DNA of 50,690 nucleotides from Flavobacteriales bacterium (GTDB lineage: Bacteria > Bacteroidota > Bacteroidia > Flavobacteriales_D > Crocinitomicaceae): positions 1-50,690 of the forward strand of contig VEQH01000022.1 of NCBI GenBank assembly GCA_018883325.1, written 5' to 3'. The notes below the pieces were generated by a model that saw only the letters and a program-made list of their open reading frames with translations, was not told the origin of the DNA and searched no databases. The position numbers were made by a program, and so were the translations under genes. This document shows, piece after piece, positions 26,323-35,380 of the stretch (position 1 is its first letter; the number at the start of each line of letters is the position of its first letter).

Positions 26323-27117
26323 ATGAATAACCCAATTAAATATTTCGCACTTTTATTAATCCTTGTTTCGGCAGTTGCTTGTTCGGATTATAATCAAATT
26401 GTAAAAGGCGACAACTACCAAGCAAAATTTACAAGAGCAAACAATCTTTTCGATGAAAAAGAATACGATCGTTGCATTGTACTTTACGAACAAGTTTACC
26501 AACATGCACCAAAATCAGGAGAAGGAGAATTAGCTTATTATCGTTTGGGGAAAAGCTATTTCGAAATGGAAGATTATTACATGTCTGGCTATTATTTCAG
26601 TTCTTACATTCAGCGTTTTCCTTACAGTGCAAAAACAGAAGAAGCCTATTTTTTAATGTCAATAAGTAACGTTAAAAACTCACCTGAATTTGCACTAGAT
26701 CAAACAGAGACAGAACAAGCAATCGTTAGTGTTCAATCATTTATAGATCGCTATCCAAATTCAAAACTAATTGATTCTTGCAACAAAGTAATTGACAATC
26801 TGCGCTTTAAATTGGAACGTAAAGATTTTGAACAAGTTCGTTTGTACTCAAAAACTGAAAATTTTAGAGCAGCAGTTACAGCAGCAGAGATTTTTATGGA
26901 GAAATATTCCAAGTCTCAATTCATTGAAGAGGTAAACTATTTATTGATTAAAAATTCTTATTTACTTTCCATAAATAGTATTCCAAGTAAAAAGTTGGAA
27001 AGAATTGAACAAACTAATGAAAGATTCAGTAACTTTGCAATCCTTTATCCCAACTCAAATTATCTCAAAGAATTAAAAGGATATATTGAACAATTAGGAA
27101 AAGATAAAAATAATTAA
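26323..27117 (+). CDS. bamD: Outer membrane protein assembly factor BamD
   Basis: BamD is the outer-membrane lipoprotein that, with BamA, inserts beta-barrels. The 264-residue protein has a signal ending VSAVACS (lipobox Cys20) and a chain of TPR-like helix pairs, for example the AYYRLGKSYFEMEDYYMSGY and PYSAKTEEAYFLMS segments. Length and repeats fit the YfiO/BamD family. The next gene is rpoZ, an arrangement usual in Bacteroidota. Confidence 0.9.
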   Translation: MNNPIKYFALLLILVSAVACSDYNQIVKGDNYQAKFTRANNLFDEKEYDRCIVLYEQVYQHAPKSGEGELAYYRLGKSYFEMEDYYMSGYYFSSYIQRFPYSAKTEEAYFLMSISNVKNSPEFALDQTETEQAIVSVQSFIDRYPNSKLIDSCNKVIDNLRFKLERKDFEQVRLYSKTENFRAAVTAAEIFMEKYSKSQFIEEVNYLLIKNSYLLSINSIPSKKLERIEQTNERFSNFAILYPNSNYLKELKGYIEQLGKDKNN

Positions 27118-27135
27118 ACAGTTAATCGATTTAAA

Positions 27136-27459
27136 ATGAGTCAAAAAGTAACTTTAGCAGAAAAATCAACTATCACAAGAGATACCATTCGTTTGGAAGA
27201 AAAAACTGGTAACATCTACCAATCGCTTGTTGCTGTTTCAAAAAGAGCAAATCAAATTAGCTCACAAATGAAAGAAGAGTTGACTCAAAAATTGCAAGAA
27301 TTTGCAACTACGACTGACAACTTAGAAGAGATTTTTGAAAACCGTGAGCAAATTGAAATTTCAAAGCATTACGAACGTATGCCAAAATCTACTGCAATTG
27401 CAACACAAGAATTATTAGACGATAAAATTTACATTCGTCAACCAGAAGAAAAAGCATAA
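27136..27459 (+). CDS. rpoZ: RNA polymerase omega subunit (Bacteroidota type)
   Basis: This 107-residue protein belongs to the RpoZ/Rpb6 family, which helps assemble RNA polymerase around the beta-prime subunit. Recognisable parts are TGNIYQSLVAVSKRANQIS near residue 25 and the C-terminal KSTAIATQELLDDKIYIRQP. It is divergent from the E. coli subunit, as is normal in this phylum. It overlaps coaBC by one base, so they form an operon. Confidence 0.85.
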   Translation: MSQKVTLAEKSTITRDTIRLEEKTGNIYQSLVAVSKRANQISSQMKEELTQKLQEFATTTDNLEEIFENREQIEISKHYERMPKSTAIATQELLDDKIYIRQPEEKA

Positions 27460-28652
27460 TGCAAGGAAAGCGCATTCTTCTTGGTATAACAGGAGGTATT
27501 GCAGCTTACAAAATTGCGTATCTCATACGGATATTAAAAAAACAAGGGGCAGAAGTCAGATGTATAATGACTCCTGCCTCTTCTGATTTTATAAGTCCAC
27601 TCGTTGTTTCGACTTTATCCCAAAATCCCGTTCATATTGAATTTTGGAATAAACAAACAGGCGTTTGGACGAATCATGTCGAATTAGCACTTTGGGCAGA
27701 CGTTCTTTTGATTGCCCCAGCCACAGCAAATACAATAGCCAAAATGGCAAATGGACTGTGCGACAACTTGTTATTAGCAACCTATCTTTCTTTAAAAACA
27801 AAAACAATTATCTGTCCAGCAATGGATTTAGATATGTATCAGCATCCATCTTTTAAGAGAAATAGTGCTACTCTACTCTCGGATGGCGTTTTGATTATTC
27901 CAGCGACAAAAGGAGAACTTGCTAGTGGGCTTGAAGGAGAAGGAAGAATGGAAGAACCTGAAGTAATAGCTACTTATCTTTCCGATTACTTTGCTTCATC
28001 AAGCACAAAAAGCAATGAAACTGTTCTAATAACAGCTGGTCCAACTTATGAAGCAATTGATCCTGTTCGATTTATCGGCAATCATTCGAGTGGAAAAATG
28101 GGATTTGCCTTAGCTGAATCGTGTTTGAAACGCGGCATGAATGTGATTTTAGTGAGTGGTCCAACGCAATTAGAACTGTATCATCCGAATTTAGAACGCA
28201 TCGCAATAAAATCAGCAGAACAAATGTTGCATGCCGTTTCAATAAAATGGAACGAATGTACAATTGGTATTTTCGCTGCTGCTGTTGCAGATTATCGACC
28301 TGTAAATCAAGAAAGTCAAAAAATAAAAAAGAAGGAAGAAACCTTAAATTTAGAGTTAATTAAAAACCCTGACATCTTGCGATGGGCTTCTGAAAATAGA
28401 AACAATTCACAAAAAGTGATAGGTTTTGCTTTAGAAACAAATAATGCAGAAGAAAATGCGTTATTGAAACTAAAGTCTAAGCAACTCGACATGATTATAT
28501 TGAATACACTTGAAAATAAAGGAGCTGGATTTCAAGGAGACACCAATAAAATTACTATCTTAGATAAAACCAATGCCAAAAAGGAATTTGAATTAAAATC
28601 AAAAACCGCTGTAGCAGAAGATATTATCGAATCAATTTTGAAATTAAAATGA
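27459..28652 (+). CDS. coaBC: Coenzyme A synthesis bifunctional protein CoaBC
   Basis: CoaBC joins cysteine to 4'-phosphopantothenate and then decarboxylates the product, two steps of CoA synthesis. The N-terminal flavoprotein decarboxylase (about 1-180) has the GITGGIAAYK opening, the catalytic His in TNHVELALWAD, and PAMDLDMYQHP. The C-terminal synthetase (about 187-397) has AGPTYEAIDPVRFIGN and FIGNHSSGKMGFALAE. Full length (397). It overlaps rpoZ by one base and porD by four. Confidence 0.95.
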   Translation: MQGKRILLGITGGIAAYKIAYLIRILKKQGAEVRCIMTPASSDFISPLVVSTLSQNPVHIEFWNKQTGVWTNHVELALWADVLLIAPATANTIAKMANGLCDNLLLATYLSLKTKTIICPAMDLDMYQHPSFKRNSATLLSDGVLIIPATKGELASGLEGEGRMEEPEVIATYLSDYFASSSTKSNETVLITAGPTYEAIDPVRFIGNHSSGKMGFALAESCLKRGMNVILVSGPTQLELYHPNLERIAIKSAEQMLHAVSIKWNECTIGIFAAAVADYRPVNQESQKIKKKEETLNLELIKNPDILRWASENRNNSQKVIGFALETNNAEENALLKLKSKQLDMIILNTLENKGAGFQGDTNKITILDKTNAKKEFELKSKTAVAEDIIESILKLK

Positions 28653-29554
28653 AATTATATCACTTACTTCTTTTGATGATTTTTCCAATTTCATCAGTTT
28701 TTAGTCAAGAATTAAATTGCCAAGTTTCTGTGCTTACCGATGCTCGAGTTGAAGTAAACTCAACAGAACAGGAAATCATTAAACAAATGAAGCAAAGTAT
28801 TTTTGACTTTATGAACGATACGAAGTGGACAGACGATGAATTCAAAACGGAGGAACGTATCAATTGTAATATTCAAATTCAAATCAAAACAATTCCAAGT
28901 ACAGGAAGTTACACCGGTTATATTCAGGTTCAACACAGCCGACCAGCTTTTAATTCAAACTATAATTCTGTAATTTTCAACTTTCAAGATGACGATGTTG
29001 CATTTTCATTCTCAAGAAATGCAGTTTTACAATACAATGAAAACCAATTCAAAGACAATTTAACCTCAATCCTTTCTTTCTACGCCTATTTCATACTTGG
29101 AATGGATTATGACTCTTTTTCACTAAAAGGAGGAACACCGTATTTCACAAAAGCACAACAAATTGTTACGAATGCACAAGTTTCAGGTGCAGCAGGATGG
29201 AAAGCCAATGAAACAGGGAAAAGAAATCGTTATTGGTTGGTTGAGAACATACTTCAACCTGCTTTTGAACCTGTGAGAGAATGCAATTACATGTACCACA
29301 GAAAAGGAATTGATATGCTTTATGAAAATAAAGTTGCGGGTAAAAAAGCAATGTATGATGCATTAAACAAACTGACTCCTGTCGTACAACGAAATCCGAA
29401 TAACTTGAATACTTTGAATTTCTTATACAGCAAAATTCAAGAATTCAAAAACGTTTTATCTGATTCTGAAACGAAAGAAAAAACGGATTTTGTAAACCTT
29501 TTGAAAAAATTAGATTCAGGAAATTCCTCTCGTTACCAGGAAATACTCAACTAA
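28649..29554 (+). CDS. porD: DUF4835 family protein (type IX secretion protein PorD)
   Basis: This 301-residue protein has a signal peptide (MKLYHLLLLMIFPISSVFSQ) and matches DUF4835, with its typical ELNCQVSVLTDARVEVNS start and YAYFILGMDYDSFSLKGG core. The family is found in Bacteroidota and is annotated as PorD of the type IX secretion system, although its exact role is unclear. The coaBC-DUF4835-recN order is conserved in the phylum. It ends one base before recN. Confidence 0.8.
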   Translation: MKLYHLLLLMIFPISSVFSQELNCQVSVLTDARVEVNSTEQEIIKQMKQSIFDFMNDTKWTDDEFKTEERINCNIQIQIKTIPSTGSYTGYIQVQHSRPAFNSNYNSVIFNFQDDDVAFSFSRNAVLQYNENQFKDNLTSILSFYAYFILGMDYDSFSLKGGTPYFTKAQQIVTNAQVSGAAGWKANETGKRNRYWLVENILQPAFEPVRECNYMYHRKGIDMLYENKVAGKKAMYDALNKLTPVVQRNPNNLNTLNFLYSKIQEFKNVLSDSETKEKTDFVNLLKKLDSGNSSRYQEILN

Positions 29555-29555
29555 A

Positions 29556-31202
29556 ATGCTTCACCAACTTTATATTTCTAATTTCGCCTTAATTGATGAA
29601 ACAACAATCCTTTTGGAAAATGGATACTCAGTAATTACAGGTGAAACAGGTTCTGGAAAGTCAATTTTATTAAATGCCTTAAATTTAATTTTAGGCGAAA
29701 GAGCTGACTTTGGAGTAATTGGTCCAAAATCAAACAAAGCTATTGTTGAAGCTGAATTTCATGACTGTTCACAATTTCAATCTTTTTTCAATGAAAATGA
29801 TTTGGATTTTGAAAATTCAATTCTGATTCGTCGCGAAATTAGTAAAGACGGAAAATCACGTGCATTTATAAACGATTCTCCTGTTTCGCTTACAACGTTA
29901 AAAACACTTGCGATTCAGTTAGTTCAAATTCATTCGCAATACAATACACTAGAATTAAAATCCAAAACTTATCAGCTAGAAATTCTTGACATTTTAGCAG
30001 GACTAACTAGCGAAAGAGCAACATTTGCTATTGCTTTTAAACAGCAACAGCAAAAGAAACGAGAACTTCAACAAAAAGTTGAAACCTTGGAGCAAGCTTT
30101 GAAATCACAAGATTACAACCAATTTGTTTTAGATGAATTGTCGCAATTACAACTTTCAAAAACGGATTATTCTAAATTGGAAAGTGAGTTATTGAAATTG
30201 GAGCAATCCGAACAATTGAACACTATTTTCAGTGAATTAGCTGCTTTAACTGATGAAAATAATTTCTACGAATCGCTTTTACATACCAAAAACGCACTAG
30301 AAAAAGTTGCACACTTAGATCCTGAGATTAAAGAAATTAAAGAACGTGCAACAAGTGTTTTGATTGAGTTAAAAGAGTTGGCAAACGACGCTGTTTCCTT
30401 TATGGAATCGAATGTTGATTCCGCAAGTTCAAGGTATGAATTAACAGAAAAAGTAGATGCTTTTAATCGTATTCTAAACAAACACCGATTGAGTACACAA
30501 GAACAGTTGATGGAACTTGAAAACGAAATTTCACAACAAACGAATAGCGTTGAGGAATTACAAACGGAGGTTAATCAATTGAATAAAGTCATTGAAAAAG
30601 CACAAGAAGAATTGTTAGTCAAAGCTAATTCAATGCACGAGAAACGATTAAAGGCTGTTCCAAAAATCATCAAAGAACTGAATGCGCTTTTAACTGAATT
30701 GAAACTTCCACACACAAAATTAGAAATCACTTTAGAGCAAAACGAAGACTTAAACTTAACGGGGAACAGCAATGTTGCTTTCTTGTTTTCGGCCAATTTA
30801 GGAATTGCACCTGTTCCGATTGAAAAAGCAGCAAGTGGCGGTGAACTTTCACGTTTGATGCTTGCCCTTCAACAGTTGATTTCAGAAAAAAGAGCATTAC
30901 CAACAATTCTATTCGACGAAATTGACACAGGAGTTTCTGGTGACGTAGCTCAAAAAATGGGAAATCTTTTGAAAAAAATGGGTGAAAGTGTTCAGTTAAT
31001 CGCCATTTCTCATTTACCGCAAGTCGCTGCAAAAGCTAAACATCATTTTGTTGTTTCTAAAGAATTAATTGAAGAACGAATGACCACAAAAGTGGTTCAA
31101 TTATCTCAAAAAGAACGCATTGAAGAAATTGCAAGATTGATGAGTGGTGAAGAAATAACAGAAGCCGCCTTAAAAAATGCAGAATTTTTAATGGTGCAAT
31201 AA
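29556..31202 (+). CDS. recN: DNA repair protein RecN
   Basis: RecN is an SMC-like ATPase that gathers DNA ends in double-strand break repair. The 548-residue protein has Walker A GETGSGKS (29-36), a long coiled-coil middle (about 160-370), an ABC signature ASGGELSRLMLAL and Walker B TILFDEIDTGVSG, followed by the His switch AISHLPQVAAKA. Complete and of normal length. It directly abuts the GSCFA gene. Confidence 0.95.
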   Translation: MLHQLYISNFALIDETTILLENGYSVITGETGSGKSILLNALNLILGERADFGVIGPKSNKAIVEAEFHDCSQFQSFFNENDLDFENSILIRREISKDGKSRAFINDSPVSLTTLKTLAIQLVQIHSQYNTLELKSKTYQLEILDILAGLTSERATFAIAFKQQQQKKRELQQKVETLEQALKSQDYNQFVLDELSQLQLSKTDYSKLESELLKLEQSEQLNTIFSELAALTDENNFYESLLHTKNALEKVAHLDPEIKEIKERATSVLIELKELANDAVSFMESNVDSASSRYELTEKVDAFNRILNKHRLSTQEQLMELENEISQQTNSVEELQTEVNQLNKVIEKAQEELLVKANSMHEKRLKAVPKIIKELNALLTELKLPHTKLEITLEQNEDLNLTGNSNVAFLFSANLGIAPVPIEKAASGGELSRLMLALQQLISEKRALPTILFDEIDTGVSGDVAQKMGNLLKKMGESVQLIAISHLPQVAAKAKHHFVVSKELIEERMTTKVVQLSQKERIEEIARLMSGEEITEAALKNAEFLMVQ

Positions 31203-32144
31203 ATGAATTCTTTTCAATTTAATTTTCAAATTCCAAGTCAAGAACCAAAAATTGAAATTGGAAAAACCATTCTTTTCATCGGCAGTTGTTTCTCGGATGA
31301 AATTGGAAATCAAGCACAAATTCACGGATTAAAAGCTAGTTCAAATCCCTTTGGAACCTTGTTTCATCCTTTTGCAATCGGACAAGGAATCATTGAAAGC
31401 TTGGAAGAAAATACCGCTTGTGATGTGATTCAGCAAGACGATGTGTTTTTTCACTGGGGAAGTTCTGGTAAAATTCATGCTTATTCGATTGAAGAACTTG
31501 AAGAAAAAGTGATTGACGAACGAAAAAAAGTAAGAGAACAGTTACTAAATGCTTCTCATCTTTTTGTCACTTTTGGAACAGCAAAAGGATATTTTCACAA
31601 AACAAACAAAAAAATAGTAGCGAATTGTCACAAGCAAAATCCTGCGTTGTTTGAAGTTCAAAATTCTAATTCAGTAGAAATTATTCAATTTTGGGAAGCA
31701 ATTATTGAGAGGATAATTTCAATCAATCCCACTATTCAAATTGTTTTCACCGTCAGCCCTGTAAGACATTTAAAAGATGGAATTGTTGAAAATAACCGTT
31801 CAAAAGCACAGCTACTTTTAGCAGTAGAAACTTTAGCCAACCATTCAAATTGTAGCTATTTTCCGTCTTATGAAATCGTAATGGATGAATTAAGAGATTA
31901 CCGTTTTTACAAAAATGACTTTTCACATCCAAATGAATTAGCCATTGATTACGTTTGGCAACGTTTCGCTTCCACTTACTTGACCGAATCAACACTTGTA
32001 ATTTGTAAAAAAGTTAAAGCAATAAAAACAGCTTTAAATCACAAGCTACTTTATGAAAAAAGTGAAAAAGCACTTGAAAATCAACAAATAATTCAAGAAA
32101 GAAAAAGACAACTGAATACCGAAGTTGAAGGTATTAATTGGTAG
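31203..32144 (+). CDS. GSCFA domain protein
   Basis: This 313-residue protein has the GSCFA family's namesake motif as FIGSCFSDEIG near residue 25, resembling the GDS motif of SGNH hydrolases, then SNPFGTLFHPFAI. It also has FVTFGTAKGYFHKTNKKIVANC and VRHLKDGIVENNRSKA. The proposed fold is an SGNH-like esterase; no reaction is established. It starts directly after the recN stop and ends convergent with the MerR gene, overlapping it by 11 bases. No signal peptide. Confidence 0.85.
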   Translation: MNSFQFNFQIPSQEPKIEIGKTILFIGSCFSDEIGNQAQIHGLKASSNPFGTLFHPFAIGQGIIESLEENTACDVIQQDDVFFHWGSSGKIHAYSIEELEEKVIDERKKVREQLLNASHLFVTFGTAKGYFHKTNKKIVANCHKQNPALFEVQNSNSVEIIQFWEAIIERIISINPTIQIVFTVSPVRHLKDGIVENNRSKAQLLLAVETLANHSNCSYFPSYEIVMDELRDYRFYKNDFSHPNELAIDYVWQRFASTYLTESTLVICKKVKAIKTALNHKLLYEKSEKALENQQIIQERKRQLNTEVEGINW

Positions 32145-33027
32145 ATTTATTTTGAATAAACGATTTTACACAATTTTCTAGATCCGCATAAGATTTGATA
32201 ACTTTTACTGAATTTGGCAGTTTGTGCTCATAATTCATCACTTGTGCTCCACCAGCAAAAACAGGGATTCCATTAGTGTTTTTCTCAATATTTTTGAAAT
32301 AACTTTCAACGAAATTTTCATCCACAGAAGATAAAAGCGAAGTCATTAAAGCTTTAGGTTTTAGTTTTTCAATACATTCCATCAAAGAATCGTAAGGTAA
32401 ACTTTGACCAAGATAAATGGTATTGATGTCTTTTTTTCTTAGAATAAATTGATAGAACAGAAGACTCAATTCATGCCATTCATGCTCTGGAAGATACAAC
32501 ATAATTGAATCTTTCTTTGGATCAGGAATAGGAAGTTTATCAATCTCACCAATAACTTTTTGACGTATCAAATTAGTAATGAAGTGCTCTTGCGCTGGAT
32601 TTATTGTGCCAATTAACCACATAATTCCAATTCTGTCCAAAAAAGGAATAATGAAATTTGTAAATGTTAATTCTAAACCGTGTTCTTTAATCAATGTCGC
32701 TAAAGTGTCGCGAAACAAAGTTTCATCCAACTCGACAAGCGCTAAGATTAATTTATCGTCAGAATTATCTGAAGAATTGTATTTCAAATCCCAAACTAAT
32801 TTGGAAATTTCTTCATTTTCTAGCTTCGCGATTTTAGAAATCTTGTGCCCAGATTTATTTAATAAACTAATATTTAATAAATAAGCTAATTCTTTATCTG
32901 AATAAGTACGAATTTGGGTCTCCGACCGAGAGGGAACAAGAATACCATAACGCTTCTCCCAAATTCGGATTGTATGCGCTTTTATACCCGTAAGTACTTC
33001 AATATCTTTGATCTTATAAACTGCCAT
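32134..33027 (-). CDS. MerR-family regulator with B12-binding domain (CarH/LitR-like)
   Basis: This 297-residue protein has an N-terminal MerR helix-turn-helix (1-70, IKAHTIRIWEKRYG) and a C-terminal cobalamin-binding region (about 90-295). It keeps the residues that define CarH photoreceptors: Trp137 and Glu147-His148 (W-x9-EH), and a lower-ligand-type His185 in EWHELS. CarH has ExHxxG here, so Gly is replaced by Ser. CarH proteins bind adenosylcobalamin, form DNA-bound tetramers in the dark and release DNA in light, and often control carotenoid genes. No carotenoid or photolyase gene is in view. A non-light-sensing relative is the main alternative. Confidence 0.82.
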   Translation of the reverse strand: MAVYKIKDIEVLTGIKAHTIRIWEKRYGILVPSRSETQIRTYSDKELAYLLNISLLNKSGHKISKIAKLENEEISKLVWDLKYNSSDNSDDKLILALVELDETLFRDTLATLIKEHGLELTFTNFIIPFLDRIGIMWLIGTINPAQEHFITNLIRQKVIGEIDKLPIPDPKKDSIMLYLPEHEWHELSLLFYQFILRKKDINTIYLGQSLPYDSLMECIEKLKPKALMTSLLSSVDENFVESYFKNIEKNTNGIPVFAGGAQVMNYEHKLPNSVKVIKSYADLENCVKSFIQNKSTN

Positions 33028-33078
33028 CGACCTTTAAACAACGAAGATAAATGAATGTTTAGTATAGTTTAAAAAAAA

Positions 33079-33094
33079 GTATAAATAGTTATAC
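33079..33094. promoter_or_regulatory. Candidate autoregulatory operator of the MerR gene
   Basis: GTATAA-ATAG-TTATAC is a perfect 6-4-6 dyad, 52 bases before the MerR start. On the minus strand it overlaps the spacer between a TTG (33103-33105) and TACTTTTT (33081-33074), a near -7 box. Operators between the promoter elements are typical of MerR proteins. A related AGTATA half-site lies at 33061-33066. Confidence 0.45.
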
Positions 33095-33484
33095 AATTCA
33101 ATCAACTTGTTGAATTTTAATCGCGTAATTAAATTCATTCGATGAACTTTTTTCTTCTGAATTGCTCCTTTCAGAACCTAAATCAAGATTTGTAAATTGA
33201 GTTAAATAAATGATTTGAAAAGATTCAATTGAAATTTAAAATAATACTGAGTTAGAATAACTAGCGAAAATACCAGCTATTTCAAATTTACAGTGATTTA
33301 AATCTACGTAAGACCAACGGAATAGAATCATTCGAACGATTTTCACACTTAAAAAAGAAATAATAAACAAAACCACTTCTATTACAGGGATTTAAAACAT
33401 TTTATGAAATTATTTTTAATTATGCGTGCATAATAAATTATTTTCTTTTACTTTTATGACACTGAAATTTAAAAACTAAATTAT
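33095..33484 (+). promoter_or_regulatory. Upstream region of the acyl-CoA dehydrogenase, with palindrome 33419-33434
   Basis: This 390-base non-coding region contains the perfect palindrome ATTATGC-GT-GCATAAT (33419-33434), 51 bases before the gene. TACTTTTA (33449-33456) is a near -7 box, so the palindrome covers the -33 area, as a repressor operator would. TetR-type repressors that sense acyl-CoA commonly use such sites. Nothing else was recognised in the region. Confidence 0.4.
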
Positions 33485-35266
33485 ATGAGTACAAATGCAA
33501 TTAAAGGTGGTGAGTTTATCATCCGTAAAACAAATCCAGAGGACATCTTCACGCCAGAAGAATGGACAGAAGAACACCAAATGATTGGTAAAATGTGTGA
33601 TGATTTCATCAACCAAGAAGTAGTTCCTGTTTTAGACAGAATGGACAAAATGGAAGATGGCTTGATGCAATCAATTTTGGAGAAAGCAGGTGAATTGGGT
33701 ATGTTAGGTTTATCAGTTCCAGAAGAATTAGGAGGAATGGGCGTTGACTTTAAAACTTCTTTGTTAGCTACTGAGCGTCTTGGTCCTGGACATTCTTTTT
33801 CTGTTGCTTATGGTGCACACACTGGAATTGGAACTTTACCCCTACTCTATTATGGAAATGAAGCTCAAAAACAAAAATATATTCCAAAATTAGCAACTGG
33901 TGAATGGAAAGCTGCTTATTGTTTAACTGAGCCAGGATCAGGTTCTGATGCAAATTCTGGAAAAACAAAAGCTGTTCTTTCTGCTGATGGAACACATTAC
34001 GTTCTTAACGGACAAAAAATGTGGATTACAAACGCTGGATTTGCAAACTTGTTTACTGTTTTCGCGAAAATCGATGACGATAAAAACCTAACAGCATTTT
34101 TAGTTGAGGCTGATAGCGAAGGAATTAGCTTGAATGCTGAAGAGAAAAAAATGGGTATTAAAGGTTCTTCTACTCGTCAAGTTTTCTTTAACAACGTAAA
34201 AGTTCCGGTAGAAAATATGCTTTCTACAAGAGAAAATGGTTTCAAAATCGCTTTAAACATCTTGAACATCGGTCGTATTAAATTGGCTGCAGGTGTTATG
34301 GGTGGTGCTAAAGGAACAATCAACGAAACAGTTAAATACGCTAACGAACGTGAGCAATTTGGTCGTTCAATTTCTAAATACGGTGCTATTCGCTACAAAT
34401 TAGCAGAGCAAGTAATTAGAACTTATGTTGTTGAGTCTGCAACATATCGTGCTGGACAAAATATTGATGATGCTATCGCTGCATTCATTGCTTCAGGAAT
34501 GGACAAAGGCGCTGCAACGTTAAAAGGAATCGAAGAATTCGCTCCTGAATGTGCAGTTTTAAAAGTTGCAGGTTCTGAATGTTTAGATTACGTTGTTGAC
34601 GAAGCTGTGCAAGTTTATGGTGGAATGGGATATTCTGCTGAATCTACAGTTGAAAGAGCTTACCGTGATGCACGTATCAATCGTATTTTTGAAGGAACAA
34701 ACGAAATCAATCGTATGTTGACTGTAGATATGATGTTGCGTCGTGCAATGAAAGGAGAATTGGATTTAATGGGACCTGCTATGAAAGTTGCTGGTGAGTT
34801 AATGAGTATTCCTCCAATGCAAGAGCCGGTTACAACACCACTTGGAAATGAAGAACGTTACCTAGAAGGTTTCAAAAAATGTTTGCTAATGGTTGCTGGT
34901 TCAGCAGTTCAAAAATTAATGCAAACATTATCTAAAGAGCAAGAAGTACTTATGAATATTGCTGATATCGCAATTTGGACTTACCAAGCAGAATCAGTAT
35001 TATTAAGAGTTCAAAAGAAAATTGCTCGAGTTGGTGAGGAAGCAAGTGCAGTTGATATTGCAATTTGTAGAACTTATTTCTATGACATCGCTGATAAAAT
35101 CAATAAAGCAGCAAAAGATGCAATTTATTCTTTCGCTGAAGGTGATGAAGTTCGTATGATGACAATGGGATTAAAACGCTTCACTAAAACAGAAGTTTTC
35201 AACCATAAAGAAGCACGTCAATTGATTGCACAAAAATTAATCAACGACGGAAGATATAATTTCTAA
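33485..35266 (+). CDS. Acyl-CoA dehydrogenase family protein
   Basis: This enzyme makes the first oxidation of fatty acid beta-oxidation, using FAD. The 593-residue length is that of the longer (very-long-chain-like) subgroup. The core is clear: CLTEPGSGSDA and WITNAG near 140-180, GVMGGAKGTINETVKYANER near 270, and QVYGGMGYSAESTVERAYRD with RINRIFEGTNEINR near 380-410. The last 170 residues form the extra helical domain of this subgroup. Chain-length preference cannot be read. It is monocistronic, with a strong terminator after it. Confidence 0.92.
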   Translation: MSTNAIKGGEFIIRKTNPEDIFTPEEWTEEHQMIGKMCDDFINQEVVPVLDRMDKMEDGLMQSILEKAGELGMLGLSVPEELGGMGVDFKTSLLATERLGPGHSFSVAYGAHTGIGTLPLLYYGNEAQKQKYIPKLATGEWKAAYCLTEPGSGSDANSGKTKAVLSADGTHYVLNGQKMWITNAGFANLFTVFAKIDDDKNLTAFLVEADSEGISLNAEEKKMGIKGSSTRQVFFNNVKVPVENMLSTRENGFKIALNILNIGRIKLAAGVMGGAKGTINETVKYANEREQFGRSISKYGAIRYKLAEQVIRTYVVESATYRAGQNIDDAIAAFIASGMDKGAATLKGIEEFAPECAVLKVAGSECLDYVVDEAVQVYGGMGYSAESTVERAYRDARINRIFEGTNEINRMLTVDMMLRRAMKGELDLMGPAMKVAGELMSIPPMQEPVTTPLGNEERYLEGFKKCLLMVAGSAVQKLMQTLSKEQEVLMNIADIAIWTYQAESVLLRVQKKIARVGEEASAVDIAICRTYFYDIADKINKAAKDAIYSFAEGDEVRMMTMGLKRFTKTEVFNHKEARQLIAQKLINDGRYNF

Positions 35267-35286
35267 TTCTTTTTTTGAGTTAATGG

Positions 35287-35320
35287 AAAAGCATTCGTCT
35301 CTGTGCGAATGCTTTTTTTT
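35287..35320 (+). terminator. Intrinsic terminator of the acyl-CoA dehydrogenase gene
   Basis: AAAAGCATTCG (35287-35297) pairs perfectly with 35306-35316 across an 8-base loop, followed by a T-run to 35320. Confidence 0.9.
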
Positions 35321-35325
35321 ATTGC

Positions 35326-35360
35326 AAAAAAAAATCGGATACTGTCTCCAATATCCGATT
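35326..35360 (-). terminator. Intrinsic terminator downstream of frr
   Basis: AATCGGATA (35333-35341) pairs perfectly with 35352-35360 across a 10-base loop. Read on the minus strand, a T-run follows (35332 down to 35326). It ends the pyrH-frr transcript. Confidence 0.85.
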
Positions 35361-35380
35361 CTAAAAAATCTAGTTTTTTA

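Noticed and set aside
32134..32144. Overlap of the GSCFA and MerR genes as a sign of a wrong end
   Set aside because: Both frames are full length with conserved content; an 11-base convergent overlap is ordinary.
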